This document shows positions 24,535 to 34,954 of a stretch of DNA of 64,000 bases, piece after piece. The position numbers and the translations under genes were made by a program. Positions within the stretch are counted from its first letter, which is position 1; each line of letters starts with the position of its first letter. This stretch comes from Cercospora beticola (lineage: Eukaryota > Ascomycota > Dothideomycetes > Mycosphaerellales > Mycosphaerellaceae): assembly GCF_033473495.1 (NCBI RefSeq), contig NC_088935.1, positions 4,154,001 through 4,218,000 on the forward strand. The letters run 5' to 3'. The notes under the pieces are model-generated. The model was not told the DNA's origin. It ran no database searches and saw only the letters and a list, made by a program, of their open reading frames with translations.

Positions 24535-24806
24535 TAGACTGGGTACGGTGTTTTTGGGCGTTCCGTTTTATAGCAAGATACCAATGATTCATGGAAATCT
24601 TTGTTCGTGCAGGAAACAAATTTTGAACATGGACCCGCGTAAGTGATGTGACTTTTGTGTTTCATTTCGTGAAGCAGTATGGAATTCCAGCTAGACTTCA
24701 CCAAGACTTCTGCATCTCTTCCATGGAGAGCGCAAAACCTGTTTCCCCACCATACTGAAATCTCCATCTCCTCCACTTATCCTCCATCTTACAAGGCAGA
24801 AACATC

Positions 24807-25367
24807 CTACTCGTCATCATCCTCAGCCTCATCCCCAACAACGTTGAAGAACTTGAGGCTGTATTCGCCCTTTTGCGTGCTGACGACACGGAGCCAGTCA
24901 CGGAGCTGCTGCTTCTTGAGGAACTTCTTGGTCAGGTACTTGAGGTAGCGACCGGAGAATTCCTGGTGGGCGACGACCTCGACGCGTCCATCGCCGAGGT
25001 TGTTGACGGTGACGTTGTCGCCGAGGTTACCGGTGCGGCCTTCGACCTTGATGCGTTGCTGCAGGAAGGTTGCGAAGGCGGATGGGTCGAAGATGCGGTC
25101 TTGGGTTGGTTGGGTTGCGTTGATGATGAACTGGGGGTGGGATGTATGGTTAGTGGTGGTTCTGGTGAGGTAGAGGAGGCATTCGGAGAGATTGAAGTGG
25201 TAGGAGTTAGAACTCACCTTCTTGGTCACCTTCTGGCCCTTCTTCTGTGCGCCGGCGGCGGACTTCTTCTGTTGCGAATTTCTCAGCCTACTGCTCTATG
25301 CCAGACTGCCAATCAAGGCGTCGGCGGGCAGCAAAGCGTCTCAAGTACATACTGTTCTGGCAACCAT
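24807..25367 (-). CDS. RPL22: 60S ribosomal protein eL22
   Basis: Cytosolic large-subunit protein eL22, 129 aa, from three exons: 25353-25367 (15 nt, MVART), 25218-25268 (KKSAAGAQKKGQKVTKK) and 24807-25130. Donors are GTATGT and GTGAGT, acceptors ACAG and CCAG, and CTAAC branch-like motifs lie in intron 2. The assembled chain keeps the family signature: FDPSAFATFLQQRIKVEG, GNLGDNVTV, FSGRYLKYLTKKFLKKQQ and LRDWLRVVS, then an acidic tail. The 15-nt first exon and two introns near the 5' end are typical of fungal ribosomal protein genes. Without the splicing, the frame would appear to start inside intron 2. Confidence 0.93.
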
Positions 25368-26210
25368 TTTGGCGATGTGTGTGGACTGAATGCGCAAAGA
25401 AATGGATATCCTGCGCTGTGTTCGAGTGGGTGAAATTGTCGTCGCTGGCTTCGGCGCAGACAGAATTTCGGAGGTGCTGAAGTGCAGGTGGAGGCTGCCA
25501 AGATTTGCAATGCTGGCTTCGGTGGCCCGTAGATACACAAGCACAGTATACTTCTACAACACAGGCGCAACTTGAACGACTTCCACCTCTGTTGCATGCG
25601 CATCGATGTCCTGTACAACTTGCTATGCAGATTACCGCATCATCTGTCATACTCGCTGAGTGATCGCTCGCCGGCAGACTGGCCACGCGAATACCATGTC
25701 GACCACTCTTTGCCATCCCACGACGAGGACATGATGCTTGTCTCTACGGTCTTGCAAAGCGGCGCCTGGCTTCTACGTTTTTGATCATGACCTCTTTTCA
25801 GGAAATCGGTACGCGTCGAACAGTCGTCTCTGTTCAGCGGACTAGCTCATGGGAAGCAGAGTTTGAGATGTCGTGCATTTCCACAGGCCCAGCTACATGC
25901 ACAAGCTAGGGTTGTCCAAGGGTTGGAGCTCCAACTTGCATACGTTCCTGAACCCATAGCCAGACTTCGGAAACGTGACCTCAAGAGCAACGACGGATGT
26001 ACCACGCAAGAAGATGTGGTCGTGTCGTTCTGTTCACCACTATCGATACCGCAAGTGCAAACGCCTAGTTCGGACGGTCGTCGTGGCAACCATGTTTCGA
26101 AACCTCAAAGTTGCGGAGCACACTTCTAGCCTAAGCACTTAGCTGCATATTCGCGAGTCCTTCAAGAGCCCTTTCTGGGTCCAATATCGAGCAACGCGAC
26201 ACAAGCCGCA
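25368..26210. other. Divergent intergenic region, eL22 and cdc14
   Basis: An 0.84-kb spacer that should hold two promoters. Open frames at 25572-25784, 25863-26129 and minus 25288-25716 have no domain, unusual composition and no matching splice sites. No repeat was seen. Confidence 0.45.
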
Positions 26211-27157
26211 ATGGAGTCGTTATTGAGTCTTTCCTTCGACAACATCGCGTCGCGCGACAGCAACAAGATCCGAAAAGGCTTGAGACAAATAGAAGGATTG
26301 CTCGCGCAAATATGTCTTTCCAAGGCTGGGTCAAGATCACCGCACAAGAGAAAGTCATCGGCATTGGACGATAAGAAGCAGGGGAGTGCGAAGCAGCTGG
26401 GAGAGCTCAAGCAAGATCCGGCATTCAGAGAGTTTTTCAGACTGCAAGAAGGATTTCAATGGAACGGTGAGCTCCGCAGAAGAGATGATATTTCCGACGA
26501 TGCTGACGCTGGCAATCAGTGGCCTCGCGACTCGTACAGACGATCGAATGCCTTCTGGGCATGGGCAACCCATCAGAAACGGACCTCCTCATACTCTCAG
26601 CACTCGATCTCTTGCAAGGCATATTAATGCTGCATCCGCCATCGAAATGCCTGTTCAACCGCGAATCGCACATGAACCTGCTCCTCGACCTCCTCGACTC
26701 GATGAACCCACCTAGAGTCCAGTCACAAGCGCTACTCGTCCTTGTCGCCGCACTCATCGATCAACCACGAAACACACGAACCTTCGAATCAATAGATGGG
26801 CTCCTCACAGTCACCTCCCTCTTCAAGAGCCGATCAACCACGAAAGATGTAAAGATGCGATCACTCGAATTCCTCTACTTCTACCTCATGCCCGAGTCGC
26901 CCGTTGTACCTTTCAGCCATACCAGCGCACCGAACACAGCAGTAATACAAAGAGGAGTAGAGAGGTCGTTCACAGCACTAGCCGGGCACGCGAGAACACA
27001 TTCAGGGGACGCAATGGAGATTGATGAAGAGCTGCAAGACATGGATGTGAGGTCTACGGAGGACAAGCAAATGCTGCTCGGCCAATACTTGAGCAACGTT
27101 GAAGAGCTGGTACAGGACCTGCAAGAGAGCGGTCCGTTCGCCGTCCCAGTGCAATGA
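26211..27157 (+). CDS. cdc14: Septation initiation network component Cdc14 (fission-yeast type)
   Basis: 297-aa protein of the Cdc14 SIN family. In fission yeast this protein binds and activates the Sid1 kinase at the spindle pole body to trigger septum formation; it is unrelated to the Cdc14 phosphatase of budding yeast. Two exons: 26211-26466 and 26520-27157, with a 53-nt intron (GTGAGC...TCAG, GCTGAC branch). Splicing joins EGFQWN to VASRLVQ in frame. Family blocks visible are MESLLSLSFDNIASRD, IRKGLRQIEGLLAQICLS, DPAFREFFRLQEGF, LLILSALDLLQGILMLHPPS, RTFESIDGLLTVTSLFKSRS and LEFLYFYLMPE. The C-terminus is acidic. The upstream promoter region is shared with eL22. Confidence 0.92.
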
Positions 27158-28372
27158 GCTTCCAGCATTGACGGGCATGTCATTGGCGCGAGTGGAGCAC
27201 AGCGATAGGGACAGCGGGATTGATTGAGTGCATCATATCGACGGCGTTTTGTTTCTATTGAGCGACTGCATGATACCTGTTCTGTTTCTTGCATATGCGG
27301 AGAGTCTAGACATTGGCGCAGGACAAACGGATAAGGCAGGCGCATTAATGCCAAAAAAGTTTCGTGCGAAACTGTCATGGGTAGTTTGGCAAATATCCAT
27401 TCGGTCATAGGACCCTAGCAACTACGTACTGAACATGGCGTTGCTATGCTGTGTTTGATCAATTTTCTGGTCTACGTAGACCATTTCTCGATCCAAGCCG
27501 CAATATTGGATCTGCTGAGCCTTGTTCACGCTTTCTTCTTGACCAAGTGTGTTCACTGCGGACGGTATGCCACCGTGGTAAATCCTGGAAAGAATGCGGT
27601 TGCCTACCTAGTAGATCTTGGAGTGTTTAATGCTAAGCCACTGCACAACAGCACGGAACCTGGTCAGGTAGCAAGGACACGTGCCAGGTCACTTCTCCTA
27701 TGTGTTCATGGGGTGATTGGGCTCTAGTTGTTGCGGTGTAAGATCATGCAGTCCGAACAGGTGGTCCTGGAACGTGGGATGATGTTTCGATGCGGCGGAG
27801 GTGTTGCGAATCAGTCGCGCAATCATGTGGCGAGTGGTAGCCAAAGGAATGTGGTCGCTTTCGTAGGCCCCCAGGGCGCAGTTGCACACGGTCCTCGCCG
27901 ATGTCTGAAGACAGCTGCGCACGATACTCACCGCCGGCGGTGCACTGGGCGTACGTCGTGGTGTTCGGTATATTGTGGGAGGCATCGGGAGTCCGCGGAA
28001 GTTCGCGGTGTTTGCGATGGCAATCGACGTGACGGCGGCGGCGTTGACAGCCAAGCCAGCGCCAGCGCTCGATGCCAGGCCAGAAGCTTCTGCTGGTCGA
28101 GGGTGAGATTCTTGGACGGTCACATCGTCCGCTGCGGTCAACGGTTCTGCCGCGCGCGACAGCGTCAGAGGCGGAGCAGAGTGGCCGTCTGTGCAGCAGC
28201 AAACAAACCCGCTTCGGGGCTGTGCGACGCTCCGGCTCGAGACCCCTTGGCGGGCACATGCATCAGCGGCCCGCGCTTGGACAACGAGGCGCAGCGATCG
28301 ACCACTTCCACCCCGTTCGATGGCAACTTCGCTGTTCTGTATAAGAACAAGACGCCGAGCACTTCTCCTTTG
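27158..28372. other. Intergenic region with a long antisense open frame
   Basis: 1.2 kb between cdc14 and calcipressin. A plus-strand frame from 27728 runs in phase into calcipressin, but its residues are Cys/Arg-rich and look like a shadow. The opposite strand has a 276-codon open frame (27698-28528, overlapping the calcipressin start) that is Ala-rich and more protein-like. Neither has a recognised domain. The region probably holds the calcipressin leader and promoter. Confidence 0.4.
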
Positions 28373-29239
28373 ATGTATCACACTACCAGCAACACCGAAA
28401 GCGGCCAGCACGAGCTCAGTCCCGACCCACTCACAGGACAGACTCCAGACACCGACGCCGACGAACAAATGGCAGCCATGACGATGCACATGTCGCCTGT
28501 GCCTTCGACAGGCATGAAACGGAGACACTCACCATCGTTGTCTCTCGATCTCTCGAGCCTGCCATCTCTCTCACAACCTGCGCAACCGAGCAACACCCTC
28601 CTAGTCACCAATCTCGACGCCCCAGAAATCTTCCAAGCCGCCAGCCTCGAAAGCATACGAGCAGCAATCAACCAACACGCCACAATCCACACCTTCTCGC
28701 CCCTCAAATCCTTCCGCCGCATCATCGTCAGCTTCTACACCATCGAAGACGCAGTAAACCTCCGCCAAGTTCTCGACGGCGAAACCGTCCTAGGAAACAG
28801 AGTCCGCGTATACTTTGGCACCGAAACAAAAATCAACCCCGAAGATCAACACTTGCAAGCACCCCAAAGCCAAAAACTCTTCTTCATCTCTCCACCACCT
28901 AGCCCGCCCGTCGGCTGGGAAATGCGCAACGAAGAGCCTCCGAACAAAGAAGTCCACGCTGATGATCTCGCTGTGGCGTTGTCGAAATTACATGCCAAAC
29001 CTGCTGCCGATCAGGCTTTGTACGATGATGTGGATGGCAAGACTCCCATTTCACCGGCTACAGTAGGGCGATCGAGGAGTTCGACACTGGTGTATGATCC
29101 GCAAGAACATGGACATTCGCCGGATTTGCCGGCTATTGCGGTTGAGGATACGACGGATAGTCCACTGCCTATGACGCCAATGGATAGCAGCAAGCAGTTT
29201 GTGCATACTGCTCGCCCGCCTGTGGAGTTGATGCAGTAG
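28373..29239 (+). CDS. RCN1: Calcipressin (regulator of calcineurin)
   Basis: 288-aa calcipressin, a cytosolic protein that binds calcineurin and tunes Ca2+ stress signalling. An RRM-like N-terminal domain (residues ~74-155, NTLLVTNLDAPEIF through RVRVYFGT) is followed by the hallmark FISPPPSPPVGW at 171-182. The two serines there correspond to the phosphorylated SP repeat that controls inhibitor versus activator behaviour. PAIAVE at 253-258 sits where a PxIxIT-like calcineurin-docking motif is expected. The start was set at the ATG at 28373 because upstream in-frame residues (open to 27728) are Cys/Arg-rich and unlike the family. An earlier start cannot be fully excluded. Confidence 0.9.
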   Translation: MYHTTSNTESGQHELSPDPLTGQTPDTDADEQMAAMTMHMSPVPSTGMKRRHSPSLSLDLSSLPSLSQPAQPSNTLLVTNLDAPEIFQAASLESIRAAINQHATIHTFSPLKSFRRIIVSFYTIEDAVNLRQVLDGETVLGNRVRVYFGTETKINPEDQHLQAPQSQKLFFISPPPSPPVGWEMRNEEPPNKEVHADDLAVALSKLHAKPAADQALYDDVDGKTPISPATVGRSRSSTLVYDPQEHGHSPDLPAIAVEDTTDSPLPMTPMDSSKQFVHTARPPVELMQ

Positions 29240-29538
29240 AGGATGATGGAATGAGATATGCATATGATTACTGGGTCACATAGCGAGGAGTTCTCAATCA
29301 TCGGTGGGATGCGGCGTAACACAAATTGTTGTAGAAGTCGCTTTTCAAAAGTAGCGGCATGGCATTTACAGAACACGAATGCATATGAGAAATTATGGAA
29401 ATCATCACCACATCACCTCTCATTTGCAATCTCACCCCTGTCCATGTTTGTCACTCGGCGGAATGAAAGTGTCTCGCTATTCACAGCGAATGTATCACAT
29501 ATGCAATGTCGTAGCTAATGTAACATAATATATGTACA

Positions 29539-31038
29539 TCATGACCCGCTCTGTAAAGTCTTCCGAGGCGGCATCACTTCCTCCTCCCATTCATCATCCA
29601 GCTCAGGCTCGCCGAACGTAGCATTCCACACTCGACTCCACAGCCCCTTCTTCTGCATCATAGCCAGGACCAGAACAATAGGCAGCTGCCACACACTCGC
29701 CCAGAACAGTGCCCTCGCTGACCCTTTCTCCCCATTCAGCTTCCACATTCGCCATGCCTCCTTGAGCATCCAGCCGTTGATGACCGAGCTAGTCACCACG
29801 AAAGCCGGATCCGTGACATGATAGTAGCTCAAGCCCGCACATATAGGAAACATCGCCAGACTGTATCTGAACGAAACCCTCGCTGCCATGGGTATATTGG
29901 TAGAGACCAACATTTTATACCCAGCACTCGCATATTCTTGTCGAACAGCATATGCCAAAGCAAAGAAATGCGGGAATTGCCATGCAAAGAGTATGCCGGC
30001 GATAAGCCATCCACCAATTGCTTGCTCGGTGAATAGAAGCTCTTTGGCTTCCTCCCAGATTGATGATTGACTGGCGTCTGTTGTGCTGTATTGACTGGCA
30101 GCTGCACACCAGCCCATGAGCGGTGGAATTGCTCCTACGATTGCTCCCACCCATGTATTGACGGGATGTATTCTCTTCAAGTATGTATACGCACCAGCGT
30201 ATATCGCAATGTTGGCCGCTCCGAGAAGTGAAGTGGTGGGATTAACACCATACCACAAAAGTCCTGTTCCGATAACGCCCGTTGCGATGGAGAAGATGAG
30301 AGCTCTGCGTTTGCTGATCAGGCCACGGACGAGGGGCCTATTCTTCGTCCTGCTCATTTTGGCGTCATGCTGTGGCTCGAATAGCATGTTTAATGTGTTG
30401 GCAGACGCGATCTGCAAAAAGGTCCCGCTGGTGAGGAAAAGCAGTGTGAGAGTGCTCAGCGAGGGTGCATCAGTGACTGATGTGCTCAGTAAGGCCGGCA
30501 CGGGGTATATGGAATATGAGGCAGTTGTCGTGAGAACTACGAGAAAGGCCAGACGTGGCTTGGATAAGGAAAGGTAGGTGGAGAATGCTCGTCGAAAGGA
30601 CTTTGCGGGTGCTGCGGCGGCGTCGCTGGATAGCTGGGAGGATGCGTCCAGTGGGAGAGGTGCTTCTGTTGCATCATTTGTCGAGGCTGCTGCTGCTGCC
30701 TTTAATCGTTTCCGCCGTCGATGTGGTGGTTCTTCGCTCGCGGCGGCTGTTGTTCGCTGGGTCTCGGCAGCTGATGTTCCTCTGAGCTGACCACTTGCTA
30801 CGGCTTTGGATAATATTGTGGAGCCATTGGACTGGCTATTGTGAATGGCATTGGCCCAGAAGAACCTCTGATTGATCTCATCGTCCTTGGTGATAGCGAC
30901 TTGTCTCGTCTTCACAGCGCGGGAGAAGGGTCGTCGGTGGGGCTGCTGCAGTCGTGCTATCCGGCTTGCACATCGCAGGCATAGCGAGCCGGCATCGAAT
31001 GACGACGTGAAGATGGCGGTGGGCGGTCGAGGGAGCAT
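29539..31038 (-). CDS. COX10: Protoheme IX farnesyltransferase, mitochondrial (heme O synthase)
   Basis: 499-aa UbiA-family membrane enzyme that adds a farnesyl group to heme B to make heme O, the first step towards heme A of cytochrome oxidase, in the inner mitochondrial membrane. The N-terminal ~150 residues are a basic presequence and linker. The membrane domain begins near residue 155 (SLSKPRLAFLVVLTTTASY). The prenyl-diphosphate site is at 214-236 (N214, then HDAKMSRTKNRPL, with D225 and R230). A second polar loop and several hydrophobic helices follow. The length fits fungal Cox10, and no intron is needed. The gene is divergent from the DUF3431 gene. Confidence 0.95.
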   Translation of the reverse strand: MLPRPPTAIFTSSFDAGSLCLRCASRIARLQQPHRRPFSRAVKTRQVAITKDDEINQRFFWANAIHNSQSNGSTILSKAVASGQLRGTSAAETQRTTAAASEEPPHRRRKRLKAAAAASTNDATEAPLPLDASSQLSSDAAAAPAKSFRRAFSTYLSLSKPRLAFLVVLTTTASYSIYPVPALLSTSVTDAPSLSTLTLLFLTSGTFLQIASANTLNMLFEPQHDAKMSRTKNRPLVRGLISKRRALIFSIATGVIGTGLLWYGVNPTTSLLGAANIAIYAGAYTYLKRIHPVNTWVGAIVGAIPPLMGWCAAASQYSTTDASQSSIWEEAKELLFTEQAIGGWLIAGILFAWQFPHFFALAYAVRQEYASAGYKMLVSTNIPMAARVSFRYSLAMFPICAGLSYYHVTDPAFVVTSSVINGWMLKEAWRMWKLNGEKGSARALFWASVWQLPIVLVLAMMQKKGLWSRVWNATFGEPELDDEWEEEVMPPRKTLQSGS

Positions 31039-31381
31039 CGGTGGGAGATGGGAGCAGCGCTGCGAACAGAGTGGTGCACATCATCAATGCTGCAGCATTG
31101 TCGACACGCCGATCGCCGAAACAACGCCGAAGCAGCACTCCCGCATCTTCACCGCACCCCCATGTTGCTATCACTTCCTTCTGGAGCTGACGACACCCTG
31201 GGAATTCTGGATGGACCAGGGGTAGCGCAATGGCGGATGACGACGATTCTGAGACGCAGCTCCTCCTCTTCGTGTTCTGAATGTCGCTGACCACGGAGGC
31301 TGCATCAGCACAATTCAACGTTGTGTAGGCACCTCCGCACCCAGCATTCCACCCACCACGGCTCTCTTCCGTCACAGACTT
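31039..31381. promoter_or_regulatory. Divergent promoter region, COX10 and DUF3431 gene
   Basis: 343 bp between two start codons on opposite strands; it must contain both promoters. No conserved site was identified, and no CCTCGG hexamer is present. Confidence 0.45.
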
Positions 31382-32668
31382 ATGCTCCGTCGGTTCATCA
31401 GCTTTGTCATCATTGCCTGTTGCAGCTCAGCCATCCTCGTATCACTCGGCTACCACCTTTCATGGCCGCAGATCGCACCACTCGCAGTATGGGAGGGCAC
31501 GAATGGACCGGCGGAGCAGCCCCTCGACCAAGATGAAGATGCCATATCGGATATGTGGCCTGGCCAGTCTGCGGACGTACCCAAGGCTATGTTCAAAGAG
31601 CCAGAGATCGATTCATTGAGCCCCTACCCTATTGGCAAGACCAAGCCTCCTGGTAGTAATTACACCAGAGCCTTGGTCCTGCCACGACTAAAATCTGAAA
31701 GCACTGCCTGGGTGCAACAGGAGCTAGGCGATTGGATCGACAGCGGCCTTCTTATACCAGCTGTGTATACGGTCGATGATCGTACAGCCGACCTCCACCC
31801 GCCAAAGAACAAAGGCCACGAGGTTATGGTTTACCTGAGCTACATCATTGACTTTTACGACACGCTCCCAGACATCAGTATTTTCATGCACGCTCACCGC
31901 TACGCATGGCACAATAACGAATTGTTGAACACGGATGCTGCACAGATGGTGCGGCATCTGAGCCCCGAACGAGTCACAAGAGAAGGTTACATGAATTTGC
32001 GGTGTCATTGGGATCCAGGCTGTCCCGTATGGTTGCATCCAGGCGCGACGAAGGACAACTACGATAAGCCAGAAGAGCACTTACTTGCTGATTGCTGGAG
32101 TGAGCTCTTTCCGATGGACCCCGTGCCAAAAGTGCTCGCGCAACCATGCTGCGCCCAGTTCGCCGTATCGCGAGAGCGAATTCTCGAAACACCTAAGATG
32201 CGCTATGTTGTCATGCGGGACTGGCTGATTCGCACAGAACTGACAGACTATCTCAGCGGACGTATCTTCGAGCACATCTGGCAATATATCTTCACAGCCT
32301 CCCCGATTCACTGTCCAAGTATGAGCGCTTGCTACTGCGATGGGTATGGATTGTGTTTTGGCGGGCCCAAAGAATTCGACTATTACTTCGAGCTCAACTA
32401 CCATGTGCAGGAGCTTCAGAAGGAATTCAAAGCGTGGAGAAAGAAGGCAGACGCGATAGCAAAGGCAACATCGGCAAATGGAAATGTGGACGAAGCGGCT
32501 ACTCTTGAAATACCCGAGGTCGGGAAGGATCGAGAGCTTTTGGACCAGATTGAAGCTCTAGAGAGCGAGATGAGAAAACTCAAGGATCAAGCATTGATCA
32601 GAGGGCAGGACCCGAAACAGCGAGCGATTGAGAGCAAGCGAGAATGGAAGGATGGTGAAGGCTTTTGA
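31382..32668 (+). CDS. DUF3431 family type II membrane protein
   Basis: 428-aa single-exon protein of a fungal family of unknown function. Residues ~7-25 form one hydrophobic segment after a short basic start (MLRRF), so it is a signal anchor with the bulk in the secretory lumen. The conserved core reads ESTAWVQQEL, VYTVDDRTADLHPPKNKGHEVMVYL, SYIIDFYDTLPDISIFMHAH and WHNNELL, with later conserved Cys-containing blocks (RCHWDPGCPVW, QPCCAQFAVSRERI). The even number of lumenal cysteines suggests disulfides. The core resembles the acceptor/donor-binding part of Golgi glycosyltransferase-like folds only loosely, so no reaction is claimed. The C-terminal ~90 residues form a charged coiled coil. 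Confidence 0.85.
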   Translation: MLRRFISFVIIACCSSAILVSLGYHLSWPQIAPLAVWEGTNGPAEQPLDQDEDAISDMWPGQSADVPKAMFKEPEIDSLSPYPIGKTKPPGSNYTRALVLPRLKSESTAWVQQELGDWIDSGLLIPAVYTVDDRTADLHPPKNKGHEVMVYLSYIIDFYDTLPDISIFMHAHRYAWHNNELLNTDAAQMVRHLSPERVTREGYMNLRCHWDPGCPVWLHPGATKDNYDKPEEHLLADCWSELFPMDPVPKVLAQPCCAQFAVSRERILETPKMRYVVMRDWLIRTELTDYLSGRIFEHIWQYIFTASPIHCPSMSACYCDGYGLCFGGPKEFDYYFELNYHVQELQKEFKAWRKKADAIAKATSANGNVDEAATLEIPEVGKDRELLDQIEALESEMRKLKDQALIRGQDPKQRAIESKREWKDGEGF

Positions 32669-32707
32669 ACACAGCTAACATGACGGCCGTTCTCATAATT
32701 GAACACT

Positions 32708-34344
32708 TCATACACGCTTCGCCAGTGAGAATTTGACCCACAGCGGCCCCTTCCACCAGATACCATAGCTCTGCTGGTCGAACCAGTCTCCTGTCTTCTC
32801 GTCATCGAGCTCCAGATCGAAGTTGAACAATATTTTGGCCAGGATCAATCGCATCTCGGCGATTGCGAGATTACGTCCAATGCAGTTCCTGGAACCCAGC
32901 GAGAATGGTTGGAAGGCGTGTTTGACATCGTTGGAGAATTCCGCAGGCGCATCAGCGAGCCACCGTTCTGGCACGAAATCATCCGGTCGCGCAAAGTTGG
33001 ACTCAGTCTTATTCATTGCTAATGGACAAAGGCGGAGGGATGCGGTGTCTGGAACCCATTTGCCACAGACCATTCCTCCACCGGACGGTGGTACTCGGTG
33101 GATCTGCTGTGACACCGGCGGATAGATTCGCATCGATTCATCCAGAACGGCCAGCATATACGCCAGGCGACTCACAGAATGGATATCGATTTCTTCTTCG
33201 CTCTTGAAAGCCGTTCGGATCTCGTGGACTGCCTTCTTCATGACTTCTGGATGCTTCAGCAGGAGATACGTTGCTCCACTAAGAGTCGTGGCACTGGTCT
33301 CGGCGCCTGCCAGCACCAGCACACTGGCGTTGTTGATCATCTCGGCGGTAGTCTGAACTGGCCGTTAGCAATGGCCCAAGGTCTTTGAAGGGTGGAAGAA
33401 CAGACCATTCCCTCAGTGGCCGCCTTGTCGCCCTCGCTTTTGATGAGAACTCGATCCCAGAAGTCACCGCGAGGCTCGCCTTTATATTCTGCTCGCTTAC
33501 TGGCCAGGCCCGCTGCCAGCATGTAGTTCTTCTTCCGACCTTTCAAGAGCTCGGGATCCGCGAGATACGAAGTAAACCGCTCCAATCCAAGTCCTCTGAG
33601 GATAACAGTCTGAGATACATACTTGACATTAGCGAGGATCGCTGGAATCCATTCGTGAACGCCCCGTTCTTCGAGACCGTGGAAACTCTCTCCCCAGGCC
33701 AGCTCGCCAACGATATCAAATACTGCCATCGTAAACAAATCGACAACGTTGACTGAAGCTGGTTTGTCTGCGTCTTCGCGAAGTCTGGTCATGAGAAGGT
33801 CGACGTAGCGCTTGATTCGTGGTTCCTGCTCACGCAAACCCTTGTCCGAGAAGGCGTAGGAAAGCAGACGCCGAAATCGAGCATGCTCCTCACGAGGTCC
33901 TGTGAGGATATTATGTGCACCATTAGGGGGATACTGGATCATGCGCCGGTCTTTTGTGAATTCTGGTTTTGCTGTTAAGAGTAGTCAGAGGTCTGAAGAT
34001 GACTGAGACAAGTTCTTGCGATTCGAAGATGCCTTCCAGCGTCTGCACTTACCCATATGCACATCCTTCCAGGCGCGTGCATCAGAGAAACTAAGCTCGT
34101 CGGGAGCGATGCGAACCTCTGTGCCGTATTTCCTATGAACTTGGAGCATCTTCTTGTCGAGCGTGCCCTGCAGTGCATAGTATGCAGATGGGAATTTGGA
34201 CAGTCGCCATAGCAGAGGACCTGGATAGGAGCGAAGAGGATGAAGGAAGAGATTGTAGAATATACACCAGGCTAGGTAGAGAAAGGGGGATGCAATAACA
34301 ATCGTGAGCACATGGCCGATGCTTTGTGCTGAATAGTCAAACAT
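32708..34344 (-). CDS. Cytochrome P450 monooxygenase
   Basis: About 500 aa from three exons: 34053-34344, 33406-33971 and 32708-33352. Donors are GTAAGT and a weak GTCTGT; acceptors are ACAG and TCAG. An N-terminal membrane anchor (residues ~12-32) is followed by the proline-rich PLRSYPGP hinge. The oxygen-activation I-helix reads AGAETSAT (301-308), the K-helix ExxR is Glu358-Arg361, PERW is at 414-417, and the heme loop FSLGSRNCIGR places the thiolate ligand Cys443. All diagnostic residues are intact, so it should be an active ER monooxygenase. It resembles the fungal CYP families that act on fatty acids, isoprenoids or xenobiotics; the substrate cannot be read from sequence. It ends 39 bp from the DUF3431 stop and no other biosynthetic genes flank it. 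Confidence 0.9.
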
Positions 34345-34954
34345 ATTTGGTGTTACTCGAGAGGTGATTCAGCTGAATAAGAGAACATTGAGTGGATACA
34401 CAGAGAGACGCGAGGTTGATATACCTCCTGCTCTTGCTGAGTTCTATCCGCAAGTTCCTTGAACTAGGATTCGTCGGGGTCGCCGCAACTATCCTAAGAT
34501 TGACGATATTGGGCTCTTGTTGGAGAATGCCCTGTCTCTACACATGATTTGTGCACAACAAATGATCATTAGGCCACTCATAAAGCATAGCAATACCTGG
34601 CGGATCGTTTTTCGCTGCTTTACCAAAGGTTCGTGGCTGCCAATCCTCAAAATGGTAGTGAATACTGATCAATGTGGTTTATCCGGTTCATCCACAGCCT
34701 GGTACCAGATCCACAAAGTACACTGATCACAAAACACAAGCATTCTTGGCACTTCACTTCCATACAAAGCGCCTCAAACCAACCAGGAACAAACCACACG
34801 GTTGATCGGATAAGTTCGACATCAGAGCCTTAACAGTCAAGTGCCAAATTGAAGAACTTTGCGGACCCACAGACATTCCATTCGCGCATGCGTTCGACAG
34901 AGCAGCATATGGGGATCCACAGAAACGGCTACCATCGACACAACTTCATCAGAC
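34345..34954. promoter_or_regulatory. Divergent promoter region, P450 and NatB subunit
   Basis: 0.61 kb between opposite start codons. Short open frames (34517-34726) have no domain. It presumably holds both promoters and leaders; no specific site was recognised. Confidence 0.4.

Noticed and set aside
27728..28372. N-terminal extension of calcipressin by 215 codons
   Set aside because: The residues are Cys/Arg-rich and unlike calcipressins; the family N-terminus fits the ATG at 28373.
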